Of a stretch of 14,201 nucleotides of DNA, positions 1-8,075 are shown one piece after another. Positions within the stretch are counted from its first letter, which is position 1; each line of letters opens with the position of its first letter. Below the pieces are notes generated by a model. The model was not told the origin of the DNA. It saw only the letters and a program-made list of their open reading frames with translations, and searched no databases. The position numbers were made by a program, and so were the translations under genes. This DNA is from CAYLPU01 sp964385635. GTDB taxonomy: Bacteria > Chloroflexota > Anaerolineae > B4-G1. Location of the stretch: assembly GCA_964385635.1 (NCBI GenBank), contig CAYLPU010000116.1:1-14201 (forward strand), read 5' to 3'.

Positions 1-2
1 CT

Positions 3-329
3 TTGCTACAGACACTGATTCCGCCAGAGTGGGTCTCTTCGCTCCTGGGCGCAGGCCGCTGGTACGGCGTGCTCCTGGCCGGCGTCCTGGGCGTGCCATT
101 CTACGCCTGCGGCGGCGGGGCGGTGCCGGTCATCTCCGGATTGTTGGCCCAGGGAATGAGCCCTGGCGCTGCGCTGGCCTTTTTCCTGGCCGGGCCAGCC
201 ACGCGACTGACAGCCCTGGCAGCGCTGGGCACGCTGCTCAACCGGCGAGCACTGCTCGCCTACGTGACTTATGTCGTCGTGGGGGCGGTCTTGCTGGGAA
301 CTGCACTCAATCTGGCGCTGGGTGCTTGA
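3..329 (+). CDS. Permease (ArsP/PF03773-like), C-terminal part
   Basis: This is the last 108 residues of an integral membrane protein that enters from the left edge; the apparent first codon is only the window boundary. It has about three hydrophobic segments and the sequence FYACGGGAVPVISGLL followed by SPGAALAFFLAGPATRL. That layout of a Cys/Gly-rich loop, a Pro-Val pair and a Phe-Leu-x-x-Gly-Pro-Ala segment is typical of the second half of PF03773 permeases (ArsP and relatives), which are implicated in exporting organoarsenicals or other small substrates. The substrate cannot be told from this fragment. The next gene begins 66 bases downstream on the same strand, so the two could share a transcript. 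The family call is fairly firm; the specific transport role is not. Confidence 0.65.
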   Translation: MLQTLIPPEWVSSLLGAGRWYGVLLAGVLGVPFYACGGGAVPVISGLLAQGMSPGAALAFFLAGPATRLTALAALGTLLNRRALLAYVTYVVVGAVLLGTALNLALGA

Positions 330-395
330 TACCGGTGCAGCGCCCGTTGGGCGAGGTCTCTGACCGAGCCCGAGTACTGGATAGAGGAGACCACA

Positions 396-3300
396 GTGAA
401 GAAGCGACGGAAACTGATCGTGCTGGTGGGATTGCTGGCGCTGCTGGGCGGCGTGAGCGGGCTGCAACATCGGGCCGCCTACTCCAGCCCAGCCAGCGAG
501 CCCGCTGGGGTCGCCATCGTACGAGCAACCTCCTGGCCGGTTCCGGACGCGGAAGTCGAACAGAACGTGCGCCAGGCCGTGGCGCTGGCGGGCGGGCTGG
601 ACAGCATCATCGAGCCAGGCGACACCGTGGTGATCAAGCCCAACCTGGCCCTGGGAGCCGCCCCAGGCGAGGGATACACCACCGACCCCCGCGTGACCCG
701 CGCCGTCGTTCAACTGGCACGTGAGGCCGGCGCAGGGCAGGTCATCATCGCCGATGGCGCAGCGATGTATAGCGACGGGCACGACGCCCGAGGCGCAACC
801 GTCGAAGCGTTCCGTCTCTGCGGCTACGACACAGACGGCAATATGATGGACGACGTCACCGGTGCGCCATTGGTGGACCTCAACGACGCTGGCGGGCTCG
901 ACCAACACGACTCCAACCTGGTGCGGCGGGTGCACATCCAGAACGGCCTCATCTGGAGCGACTACTGGCTGCCCAACGTGATCCTGGACGCCGACGTGCT
1001 GGTCGGTGTGCCAACGCTCAAAAACCACTCCCACGCCGGGATCACACTCGCACTCAAGAACCAGTTCGGCATCGCCCCCTCCGACATCTACCACAATCCC
1101 GGCTCACAGACGTTCAAGGGCGCACTCTCGCACGGCCCGCACGACCTGGGGCGGCACATCGTGGACCTGAACCTGGCCCGTCCGCTCGACTTCGTCGTCC
1201 TGGATGGACTGCGGGGCATGATCAATGGCCCTATCGGCGGGACTCTGGCCGACCCACCGCTGCGGCTGATCCTGGCCGGGCAAGATGCTGTGGCCGTGGA
1301 CACCGTCGGCGCTCTGGTGATGGGATACGACCCGCAGAGCATCCCCTACCTGGGCTGGGCCGCCGGGGCCGGCCTGGGCACCGACGACGTGACGCAGATC
1401 ACCGTCCGCGGACTGCGCGTCAACCAGGTGCGGCGCGATTTCCCGGCCCCCTATGGCAACCCTCCGGCACAGCGGGCCGAGGCCACCCCGCCCTCCATAG
1501 ACATCACTGCCCCGGCAGAGAGCACCGTCGTCGTCGCCAAGACCCCAGTGTGGGCCACCGCGTCGGACAACGAGACCATCTCCAAAGTCGAATTCTACGC
1601 CGGCGAGGAGTTGCAGGCCACCATCACCGCCCCACCCTACCAGGCGACACTCGACCTGAGCAAGTATCGCGGGCAGACCGTCGCCCTGCGCGCCGTGGCT
1701 TACGATTTCGCGCTCAACGACGCCGAGGACAGCCGCACCGTCACGGTAGTGCCAGCCCCCGCGCCGGGCACCGCTTCGTTCCTGACCGCCACGTTGACCA
1801 TCCCCACCTACCCCTATGCAGCCTACCTCACATCTGCGTATACCCCGACCTATAACATAACCTACGCTGTGCTGAACTGGGACGCCTACAACAGTTCTGA
1901 TCCGACGCCCGCCCCCCACGACTACGATTTGCTGGTGCTAGAGAACGACTACCTGCAAGTGACGCTTCTACCCGAACTGGGCGGGCGCATCTACCAGATG
2001 ATCTTCAAGCCCACTGGCCACAACGAGTTGTATCAGAACCCGGTCATCAAGCCCACCGCGTGGGGACCACCTGAGCAGGGCTGGTGGCTACCGGTCGGAG
2101 GCATCGAGTGGTGCTTGCCGGTGGAAGAGCACGGCTACGAGTGGGGGGAACCGTGGGACTACCAGGTCACCACCTCCACGGCGGGCGTCACCGTCACGCT
2201 GCAGGACACGACCGCCAGCGACCGCATCCGCGCCGCCATCACGGTGCACCTGCCGGCCGGCCGGGGCTACCTGGCGATCACCCCGCGCATCGAGAACCCC
2301 ACCGGGGACGACATTGACTACAAGTTCTGGCTCAACGCAGCGCTCACACCCGGTGTTTCCAACACTGTCGGCGCGGACCTGCATTTCGTCTTCAACGCCG
2401 AAGAGATGTCCGTCCACTCCACCGGCGACAACCGGCTGCCGGGCCACAACACCGTACCTACCGGCCCTGACCACCGTTTTGGCTGGCCGATCTACAACGG
2501 GACTGACTTCTCCCGCCTGGGCAACTGGCGCGGGTGGTTGGGGTTCTTCGAATACCCCCAGGCGGCGGCCAACTTCGCTGGCGTTTACGACACCGCCGCG
2601 AACGAGGGGTTAGCGCGGGTCTTCCCAGCCAACGTGGCCCACGGCAGCAAGGGGTTCGGCTTCGGCTGGTCGGACCCGATCCCCTCGAACGTTTGGACCG
2701 ACGACGGCTCCACCTATTTGGAACTGCACGGCGGCGTCGCGCCGACCTTCTGGAACGCGGCGACCATCACGGCCGGGCAGTCATTGGAATGGACGGAATA
2801 CTGGATTCCGGTAAGCAGCATAGGCGGGCTGAGCGCGGCGACGGCCGAGGCTGCGCTGAGCGTGCGCGAAAGCGGCGACCGCTTCACCATCGGCGTGCAC
2901 TCCACGGCACCTCGCGCCGCCGGCACGAGCACACTCTACGTCTGGGACCGGGACGATTGCAGCGAACTGGCCCGCTGGGAGTTGCCGGACATCGGCCCGG
3001 ACACACCCTTCACCGCATCAATAGCGATCCCCCCCTCTGTCCCCCCCGCTGGGGGGGATGCCCCCCCCGCTGTCCCCCCCATTGGGGGGGATGAAGGGGG
3101 GGGGGTGACCTTCGCCTACCTGGGCACGGATGGGCACCTGTTGGCGGCAGTCAATCCCAGAGACTGCCTGCCACCCACCTCGTCGGTCGAACCGCTGCTG
3201 CCCTGGGTGGAGACGACCACCTTCATCGTCACCTGGACAGGGCAGGACGCCTGGACGGGCATCACCGCCTACGATGTGCAGGTCCGCGACGGCTATGAAG

Positions 3301-3884
3301 GAGCCTGGACCGCCTGGCAAAACGGCACGACCGCCACCTCGGGCACGTTCACCGGCCTCCACGGCCACACCTACTTCTTCCGCGCCCGCGCCCGCGATCT
3401 GGCAGGCAACCAGGAGCCTTACGACGACGAAGAATGGGGGCAAACGTTCACGACGGTGCTGACCGAGCCCGCTCCGGTGCTGGTCACCTCCCGCAAGTCC
3501 GCCACGCCCTACCGCTTCCGCCCCGACCAGACGGTTCAGTACACCGTCGTCATCAGCAATACCGGCAACCTGGCAGCCAGCGGATCACTGACCGACACAG
3601 TTCCAGCCAGCATGCTCCTGCTGACGGAGACGCTGGCAGCCACCTCCGGCCCTGCGCCGACCTACGCGGCTGGGCAGATCCACTGGAGCGGGACAGTGGA
3701 GGCCGGTATAGAGATACGCATAACCTACACACTTTCCCCGACGGCGGCGACACCTTTCGGCGTGCCCCTGACCAACACGGCCGAGATCGCCGGGAGCGTA
3801 CTGGGCCCCTTCACGCGCCAGGAGACGGTCGTGCAGGCGCACCTCGCGTGGCTGCCGCTGATCGCGCGGGCGTGGGGGCCGTAG
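396..3884 (+). CDS. Secreted multidomain protein: DUF362, Ig-like, DUF5107, FN3, DUF11
   Basis: 1162 residues. The GTG start follows AGAGGAGA with 5-base spacing. Residues 1-30 form a Lys/Arg-led, Leu/Val-rich signal peptide. Residues 38-350 look like DUF362, with DTVVIKPNLA, GAGQVIIADGA and VGVPTLKNHSHAGIT. Residues 365-452 resemble an Ig-like domain (DNETISKVEFYAGEE). Residues 508-820 resemble DUF5107, a galactose-mutarotase-like fold often linked to carbohydrate enzymes, with LENDYLQVTLLPELGGRIY and GWWLPVGGIEWCLP. Residues 929-1012 resemble an FN3-type domain and 1026-1146 a DUF11/CARDB-type repeat domain. The C-terminus HLAWLPLIARAWGP resembles a tail common on secreted Chloroflexi proteins. 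DUF362 members often carry Fe-S clusters, but I see no cysteine-rich ferredoxin motif here. The protein is probably extracellular or surface bound, perhaps glycan-binding; its activity is unknown. Residues 878-903 are encoded by a C/G-run palindromic insert (see the repeat at 3028). Confidence 0.85.
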   Translation: MKKRRKLIVLVGLLALLGGVSGLQHRAAYSSPASEPAGVAIVRATSWPVPDAEVEQNVRQAVALAGGLDSIIEPGDTVVIKPNLALGAAPGEGYTTDPRVTRAVVQLAREAGAGQVIIADGAAMYSDGHDARGATVEAFRLCGYDTDGNMMDDVTGAPLVDLNDAGGLDQHDSNLVRRVHIQNGLIWSDYWLPNVILDADVLVGVPTLKNHSHAGITLALKNQFGIAPSDIYHNPGSQTFKGALSHGPHDLGRHIVDLNLARPLDFVVLDGLRGMINGPIGGTLADPPLRLILAGQDAVAVDTVGALVMGYDPQSIPYLGWAAGAGLGTDDVTQITVRGLRVNQVRRDFPAPYGNPPAQRAEATPPSIDITAPAESTVVVAKTPVWATASDNETISKVEFYAGEELQATITAPPYQATLDLSKYRGQTVALRAVAYDFALNDAEDSRTVTVVPAPAPGTASFLTATLTIPTYPYAAYLTSAYTPTYNITYAVLNWDAYNSSDPTPAPHDYDLLVLENDYLQVTLLPELGGRIYQMIFKPTGHNELYQNPVIKPTAWGPPEQGWWLPVGGIEWCLPVEEHGYEWGEPWDYQVTTSTAGVTVTLQDTTASDRIRAAITVHLPAGRGYLAITPRIENPTGDDIDYKFWLNAALTPGVSNTVGADLHFVFNAEEMSVHSTGDNRLPGHNTVPTGPDHRFGWPIYNGTDFSRLGNWRGWLGFFEYPQAAANFAGVYDTAANEGLARVFPANVAHGSKGFGFGWSDPIPSNVWTDDGSTYLELHGGVAPTFWNAATITAGQSLEWTEYWIPVSSIGGLSAATAEAALSVRESGDRFTIGVHSTAPRAAGTSTLYVWDRDDCSELARWELPDIGPDTPFTASIAIPPSVPPAGGDAPPAVPPIGGDEGGGVTFAYLGTDGHLLAAVNPRDCLPPTSSVEPLLPWVETTTFIVTWTGQDAWTGITAYDVQVRDGYEGAWTAWQNGTTATSGTFTGLHGHTYFFRARARDLAGNQEPYDDEEWGQTFTTVLTEPAPVLVTSRKSATPYRFRPDQTVQYTVVISNTGNLAASGSLTDTVPASMLLLTETLAATSGPAPTYAAGQIHWSGTVEAGIEIRITYTLSPTAATPFGVPLTNTAEIAGSVLGPFTRQETVVQAHLAWLPLIARAWGP
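3028..3105. repeat. In-frame C/G-run palindromic element inside the 396-3884 gene
   Basis: A 78-base stretch built of C7-C8 and G7-G10 runs. It holds two hairpins: C7 at 3041-3047 with G7 at 3051-3057 (loop GCT), and C7 at 3074-3080 with G7 at 3084-3090 (loop ATT). An outer C7 at 3029-3035 could pair with G10 at 3096-3105. It encodes a Pro/Gly-rich segment (PPSVPPAGGDAPPAVPPIGG) in an otherwise normal beta-rich region, between TASIAI and VTFAYLGTDG. The length is a multiple of three, so the frame is kept. It looks like a short palindromic repeat that landed in a gene and was tolerated as a linker. Confidence 0.7.
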
Positions 3885-3899
3885 GGGCAAGGGAGACAC

Positions 3900-4346
3900 G
3901 TGGACCAACAGCACCGGTTGTCGCTGTGGCTAGCCCGCCTGGTCGTCGGGGCAGTGTTCTTCTTCAACATAACCTGCGCGCTGTCGTTCGTGGCCTGGCC
4001 GGACCGGTACGCACCAGGTTTTGAGGTGAGCGGGGTACCGGGGCGAGTCGTGGTGCGCGGGGTGGGCATCCTCTTCCTGATGTGGAACGCCACCTACCCG
4101 CCCGTGCTGGCCCGGCCGCACCGGAACCGCACCCTCTTCGCGGTGCTCCTGGCACAGCAGGCCATCGGGCTGGCAGGCGAGACCTGGATGTGGATGACGC
4201 TACCACCCGGCCACGCCCCCCTGCGAGCCACCGGCCTGCGCTTCATCGCCTTCGACGGGGCAGGGCTCGTGGGGATGGGATTGGTCTTCTGGTTGTTCTC
4301 TCCTGCCCGGTTACTGAACGACAACGGTGACAGGGCCGCTCAATAG
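3900..4346 (+). CDS. Small four-helix membrane protein, unknown function
   Basis: 148 residues from a GTG start preceded by GGGAG, 15 bases after the stop of the large secreted protein, so probably cotranscribed with it. Hydrophobic segments lie near residues 9-32, 50-67, 76-98 and 114-135, which suggests four membrane helices with a short soluble tail (SPARLLNDNGDRAAQ). No cysteine pair or catalytic motif stands out; charged and polar positions include the RPHRNR loop between helices 2 and 3 and a Trp/Met-rich WMWM segment. I do not recognise a named family. Its last 36 bases overlap the 3' end of the convergent SH3b gene. Confidence 0.75.
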   Translation: MDQQHRLSLWLARLVVGAVFFFNITCALSFVAWPDRYAPGFEVSGVPGRVVVRGVGILFLMWNATYPPVLARPHRNRTLFAVLLAQQAIGLAGETWMWMTLPPGHAPLRATGLRFIAFDGAGLVGMGLVFWLFSPARLLNDNGDRAAQ

Positions 4347-5252
4347 GACGCTCTCGCCATCGGTGAACTGAATCGCCAGCCACAGATTGTACGTGCCAGG
4401 GGCTAAAATCTTATCGTGTATCTGGTCACGGTGGTAGAACTGCTGGTTGGCCGGCAATTGTGAGTATACCCAACTCTTCTGAATCTCGCCCGTCTCCTCT
4501 ACCCATACCCCGAGATACAAGCACTCAACCGGTGCACTGGTCTGATTCGTAATCCACATGTTAAACCATATCTCTGCACCGAGGGCATACGGACCCGGCG
4601 CACCTTCGATCTCAAACTTATCCGGCACAAGCCCACGAAAGTCGGCGGCGGGCACTGAAGTCGCCGTCGGCAGCGCTTCAGTCAGGACAGGAGTTGCGGT
4701 CACCGGAGCAGCGGTCGGCGCGGGTGGAGGTTCGACCTGCGGTACATTGTCCACGTTGGAGGCGGTGACCAGCTCACCAAAGACCCAACCCGGCGTCTCG
4801 TTGTATCGGATCCGCCACCAATCGCCGTAGCGACCGGTCACCTCGGCCTGAGCGCCCGGGTCGAGATACCCCAGGCGCGTGTAGTTGGTGCCCGGTCCAC
4901 CGCGGACGTTCACCCCGTCAGCGCCAGCCACGATCGTCGCCACGGCAGTGGTCGCTGTTGGGGGAATCACAGTGGGTGCCGGCGCGACCGTCGGCAGTGG
5001 CGAATCGGCGGGAGCAGGGACGCTGGGCACCGTCGCTGACGGAAGCGGGGCGGCGGTCGAGCGCACGGTTATCTGTACCGGTGTGGCGGACGCCGCGACC
5101 GGCTGCGGGGTGTCCTCAGGTTGCCCGTTCCCCGCGGTCCACGTAAAGCCATACCAGACAAGCCACATTCCCAGCCCCAGTGCGAGGATCCATACCAAGA
5201 CGGACAATACAGTACGGCCCCGTCTGGGGCCTGGGTACAGACTCATGCTCAT
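4311..5252 (-). CDS. Membrane-anchored SH3b-domain protein with C-terminal Ig-like domain
   Basis: 313 residues. ATG at 5252 is preceded by GGAGG with 7-base spacing; a second ATG lies two codons in. A short basic N-terminus leads to one membrane helix at about residues 15-38. A Thr/Pro/Ala-rich linker follows to about 100, then a bacterial SH3 domain at about 102-165 with the typical DGVNVRGGPGTNY start and GDWWRIRY / PGWVFGELV strands. A second Pro/Thr linker leads to a beta-rich domain at 208-313 (GAEIWFNMWITNQTSAPVECLYLGVWVEE) that resembles an Ig-like or cell-wall-associated module. The protein probably sits outside the cell on one helix and binds peptidoglycan or another wall component. 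The SH3b call is firm; the exact ligand is unknown. It ends inside the 3' end of the opposing gene. Confidence 0.85.
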   Translation of the reverse strand: MSMSLYPGPRRGRTVLSVLVWILALGLGMWLVWYGFTWTAGNGQPEDTPQPVAASATPVQITVRSTAAPLPSATVPSVPAPADSPLPTVAPAPTVIPPTATTAVATIVAGADGVNVRGGPGTNYTRLGYLDPGAQAEVTGRYGDWWRIRYNETPGWVFGELVTASNVDNVPQVEPPPAPTAAPVTATPVLTEALPTATSVPAADFRGLVPDKFEIEGAPGPYALGAEIWFNMWITNQTSAPVECLYLGVWVEETGEIQKSWVYSQLPANQQFYHRDQIHDKILAPGTYNLWLAIQFTDGESVLLSGPVTVVVQ

Positions 5253-5298
5253 TGGCGACCCTCCAGTTCAGACTCCGTATCCATTCAGTGGGTAGATC

Positions 5299-5396
5299 AG
5301 AAACCGGGTTTTTGGTGCTCCACAAGCGGAGTAGCATTGCTTGCAGGTGCTTTTCCGTTGCCAGGGATGTCTCCCTGTACGAAAAACCCGGTTTCT
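5299..5396. mobile_element. MITE-like element with 15-bp terminal inverted repeats
   Basis: AGAAACCGGGTTTTT at 5299-5313 is matched exactly in reverse complement by AAAAACCCGGTTTCT at 5382-5396. The 98-base unit between these ends has no convincing coding capacity, and open frames across it run into unrelated sequence. Perfect ends with a short non-coding core fit a miniature inverted-repeat element moved in trans by a transposase. It lies in the upstream region of the SH3b gene, so it may affect that promoter. No clear target-site duplication is visible. Confidence 0.65.
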
Positions 5397-5533
5397 TAGC
5401 CCCCTTTTCCTCTCCCAACCTCCTGGCAAGGACACCTGACGGGCACATATTCAGTATAACCCAATCTGGCGCGGAAGTCAAAGTTCGGCAGCCGAGCGCC
5501 TGGTTGTGCTGAGAACAGAGACGAACGGTTGGA

Positions 5534-5674
5534 CTACCACCCCAGGATCCGGCGCAGCGCCCGCGCCTGCGCCCGGCTCAGCTCCACCTTGACGCCGGTG
5601 TTCAGGCGCAGTTTGTGGCTGCCCCTGAACCAGGGGATGATCTCTTTCACGCGGTCCAAATTGACGATGGCGGA
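5534..5674 (-). pseudogene. Truncated LytTR-family response regulator (C-terminal end only)
   Basis: The minus strand encodes about 46 residues, SAIVNLDRVKEIIPWFRGSH then KLRLNTGVKVELSRAQARALR, ending RILGW and a stop. This matches the last part of a LytTR DNA-binding domain: the Asn-Leu-Asp-x-Val strand, Pro-Trp-Phe-x-Gly turn, Gly-x-x-Val-x-Leu-Ser-Arg recognition strand and C-terminal helix. A normal LytTR regulator is about 240 residues with an N-terminal receiver domain. Here the open frame continues upstream to 5893 but no longer resembles the family, so the rest of the gene has been lost. It borders the repeat-rich end of the CRISPR array. It is almost certainly non-functional. Confidence 0.7.
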
Positions 5675-5770
5675 ATTGAGCGCCCCAGATTGCGCAATGG
5701 TCGAGCCGTCGCCAATCAAAACACCCTCATCTATGTTCTGATCAATCTTCGTGCCTTGCACCGAGTGCGA

Positions 5771-5808
5771 CAGAAAAAAGCCGAACGACAATCTGACTAG
5801 TTTGTCGT
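5771..5808 (-). terminator. Possible rho-independent terminator downstream of the CRISPR array
   Basis: On the minus strand ACGACAA (5808-5802) can pair with TTGTCGT (5791-5785) around a 10-base loop, and a run of six T follows (5779-5774) after five bases. The stem is short and not GC-rich, and its distance to the T-run is longer than ideal, so this is only a candidate. It would end transcription leaving the array toward lower coordinates, which fits minus-strand transcription of the array. Confidence 0.35.
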
Positions 5809-5833
5809 AAACGTACGGCGTTGTACACCTCTC

Positions 5834-5861
5834 GCCCAGCGGAACCGGGGTTCCGCTGGGC
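5834..5861. repeat. Perfect 13-bp palindrome (GCCCAGCGGAACC / GGTTCCGCTGGGC)
   Basis: Two 13-base arms are exact reverse complements separated by GG, giving a long GC-rich hairpin or cruciform. No T-run follows on either strand, so it is not a standard terminator. Its core contains GGAACC and GGTTCC, the same hexamer that recurs over the next 110 bases up to the array. Confidence 0.75.
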
Positions 5862-5867
5862 GGCACC

Positions 5868-5976
5868 AGTTCGGAACCACCTCGGAACACCACTGCTGTC
5901 TAGTATTACCTCGTCTCAACCTGGTTCCGCTTTTCGGAACCACCTCGGAACCAGTTCGGAACCACCTCGGAACCAG
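5868..5976. repeat. Cluster of 11-bp CGGAACCA(C/G)(C/T)T repeats beside the array
   Basis: The 22-base unit TTCGGAACCACCTCGGAACC plus AG occurs twice in tandem (5933-5954 and 5955-5976). A partial copy lies at 5871-5888. Each unit is itself two 11-base CGGAACCA-type words, so the words are spaced about one helical turn apart. An inverted copy, TGGTTCCG at 5922-5929, forms an 8-bp hairpin with 5935-5942. With the adjacent palindrome, GGAACC or its complement occurs eight times, plus one near copy, between 5841 and 5974. This resembles a clustered protein-binding site; no binding factor is known from the sequence. Confidence 0.7.
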
Positions 5977-5984
5977 CTAAACCT

Positions 5985-8075
5985 TGTCCTTCCCTCTCAG
6001 TCGGATCGTTGGGGTTGAAACTGTCGCGGGGGACACTATAGGCACTGTCGGGATGACCTTTCAGTATCCTCAGTCGGATCGTTGGGGTTGAAACGTTAGC
6101 TCCACTTTCATCTACTCATCTCCTTTTGCTCTTTCAGTATCCTCAGTCGGATCGTTGGGGTTGAAACAGATTATCGGAAGGGACATGTTCGGACCTATCG
6201 CAACTTTCAGTATCCTCAGTCGGATCGTTGGGGTTGAAACTTTGAGCAAGTTGAAGATAGCAAACGTGCCATGCGCACTTTCAGTATCCTCAGTCGGATC
6301 GTTGGGGTTGAAACAGCAACGGCAGTCTTATCCACTGCAATACTAGAAGTCTTTCAGTATCCTCAGTCGGATCGTTGGGGTTGAAACCAATCGACTCAGA
6401 GTCAATGGAAGGACTCTAAGTCTCTTTCAGTATCCTCAGTCGGATCGTTGGGGTTGAAACCTGCCGCCGATGGATGGAGATCGCCAGTGCTCCGTCTTTC
6501 AGTATCCTCAGTCGGATCGTTGGGGTTGAAACCGGAAGCAGCGGCGGGGACCCAGCGGCCCCAGGCGGACTTTCAGTATCCTCAGTCGGATCGTTGGGGT
6601 TGAAACGGTGGTTGCCAATCAGCGCGTGGACGTGAAGTGGCGCTTTCAGTATCCTCAGTCGGATCGTTGGGGTTGAAACACGAGGCAGGCCAAAGCAGGA
6701 CGACGCAGGACAGCCCCCTTTCAGTATCCTCAGTCGGATCGTTGGGGTTGAAACTCGATAGCGGTGTATATGCTACCGCTGAGGGGTGTGCTTTCAGTAT
6801 CCTCAGTCGGATCGTTGGGGTTGAAACGAGAGAGAAGACACAACACACCTCCGAAGAAGAAGAACTTTCAGTATCCTCAGTCGGATCGTTGGGGTTGAAA
6901 CAGGGAGCGACGAAAGCGGCCAGGCCGCCGCCAAACGCTTTCAGTATCCTCAGTCGGATCGTTGGGGTTGAAACGTTGAAAAGCATGTAGTCTGGTTCGA
7001 GAACGCGGAGAACTTTCAGTATCCTCAGTCGGATCGTTAGGGTTGAAACGTTTAACCTAGGTTAGCAAACCTTACCTGTAGGGTACTTTCAGTATCCTCA
7101 GTCGGATCGTTGGGGTTGAAACCCCCGTGGAGCGCTCACCGCTTCCCCTGCCGTCGTCTTTCAGTATCCTCAGTCGGATCGTTGGGGTTGAAACCGCTTT
7201 CGAGTCACGCGGTAAGCTCATCCTGGTGGACTTTCAGTATCCTCAGTCGGATCGTTGGGGTTGAAACCGCCGGCGGAGACCGAGGCCACGACGGAGGAGA
7301 CCACTTTCAGTATCCTCAGTCGGATCGTTGGGGTTGAAACTCCAGCACCAGCCAACGACGCGAACATTTACCGTAGTCTTTCAGTATCCTCAGTCGGATC
7401 GTTGGGGTTGAAACTCGCTCCCTGGCCTTCTCCGCTTTTCGGGCCGGGGGCTTTCAGTATCCTCAGTCGGATCGTTGGGGTTGAAACCGACGAAACCGGG
7501 CAGCAACAGAGGCAACAAACGCGCTTTCAGTATCCTCAGTCGGATCGTTGGGGTTGAAACAGTGCACTTTGACTGCTATGCTTTCGGCTTCCCACTCTTT
7601 CAGTATCCTCAGTCGGATCGTTGGGGTTGAAACGAGACGCCCCACCGCCCCAACCCCGAAGCATCTGCAGCTTTCAGTATCCTCAGTCGGATCGTTGGGG
7701 TTGAAACCCGGAAGCCGCACACGCACACAAGCGCAGGGGACCCGGCTTTCAGTATCCTCAGTCGGATCGTTGGGGTTGAAACCGCCTTCTGCAAGTGGAT
7801 TGATGCTACAAGCATACCTTTCAGTATCCTCAGTCGGATCGTTGGGGTTGAAACCTTTCACAACATCCCGCTTGAGCTCAATGTCGTTGTCTTTCAGTAT
7901 CCTCAGTCGGATCGTTGGGGTTGAAACAAGCCGAAGTACTCAGCGTTACGTTCTGCCATACGCACTTTCAGTATCCTCAGTCGGATCGTTGGGGTTGAAA
8001 CCTGGGTGCGCCGTGGGAGAGATTGAGCGCGTTCTTGACTTTCAGTATCCTCAGTCGGATCGTTGGGGTTGAAAC
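5985..8075 (-). CRISPR. CRISPR array: 29 repeats of 37 bp, 28 spacers
   Basis: The + strand repeat begins CTTTCAGTATCCTCAG and ends CGTTGGGGTTGAAAC. Intact copies start at 6058, 6131, 6204, 6278, 6351, 6424, 6496, 6570, 6643, 6718, 6791, 6865, 6938, 7013, 7086, 7158, 7231, 7304, 7378, 7451, 7524, 7597, 7671, 7746, 7818, 7891, 7965 and 8039. The copy at 5985-6021 keeps only its last 26 bases. The copy at 7013 has one substitution (G to A at 7039). Spacers are 35-38 bases and all differ. Minus-strand transcription is favoured: the degenerate repeat lies at the far end, cas genes run the same way, and an ATCC/GGAT stem sits just before an 8-base ACTGAAAG end resembling a Cas6-made 5' handle. Against it, the other strand can form a 7-bp stem with G-U pairs ahead of a GTTGAAAC-like end. 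The long open frames through the array are artefacts of the repeat. Confidence 0.98.

Noticed and set aside
6..1094. A 362-residue minus-strand open frame opposite the permease and the secreted protein
   Set aside because: Composition is His/Gln/Gly-rich and shadows the GC-rich codons of the supported + strand genes.
5116..5481. A 121-residue minus-strand open frame upstream of the SH3b gene
   Set aside because: It runs through the MITE-like inverted repeats and overlaps the SH3b start in another frame; no recognisable protein features.
5834..5861. The perfect 13-bp palindrome as a rho-independent terminator
   Set aside because: No T-run follows on either strand; kept only as a palindrome.
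6582..8072. Long open frames on both strands through the CRISPR array
   Set aside because: They consist of the translated repeat (SVSSVGSLGLK, NPNDPTEDTE types) alternating with random spacer sequence; not genes.
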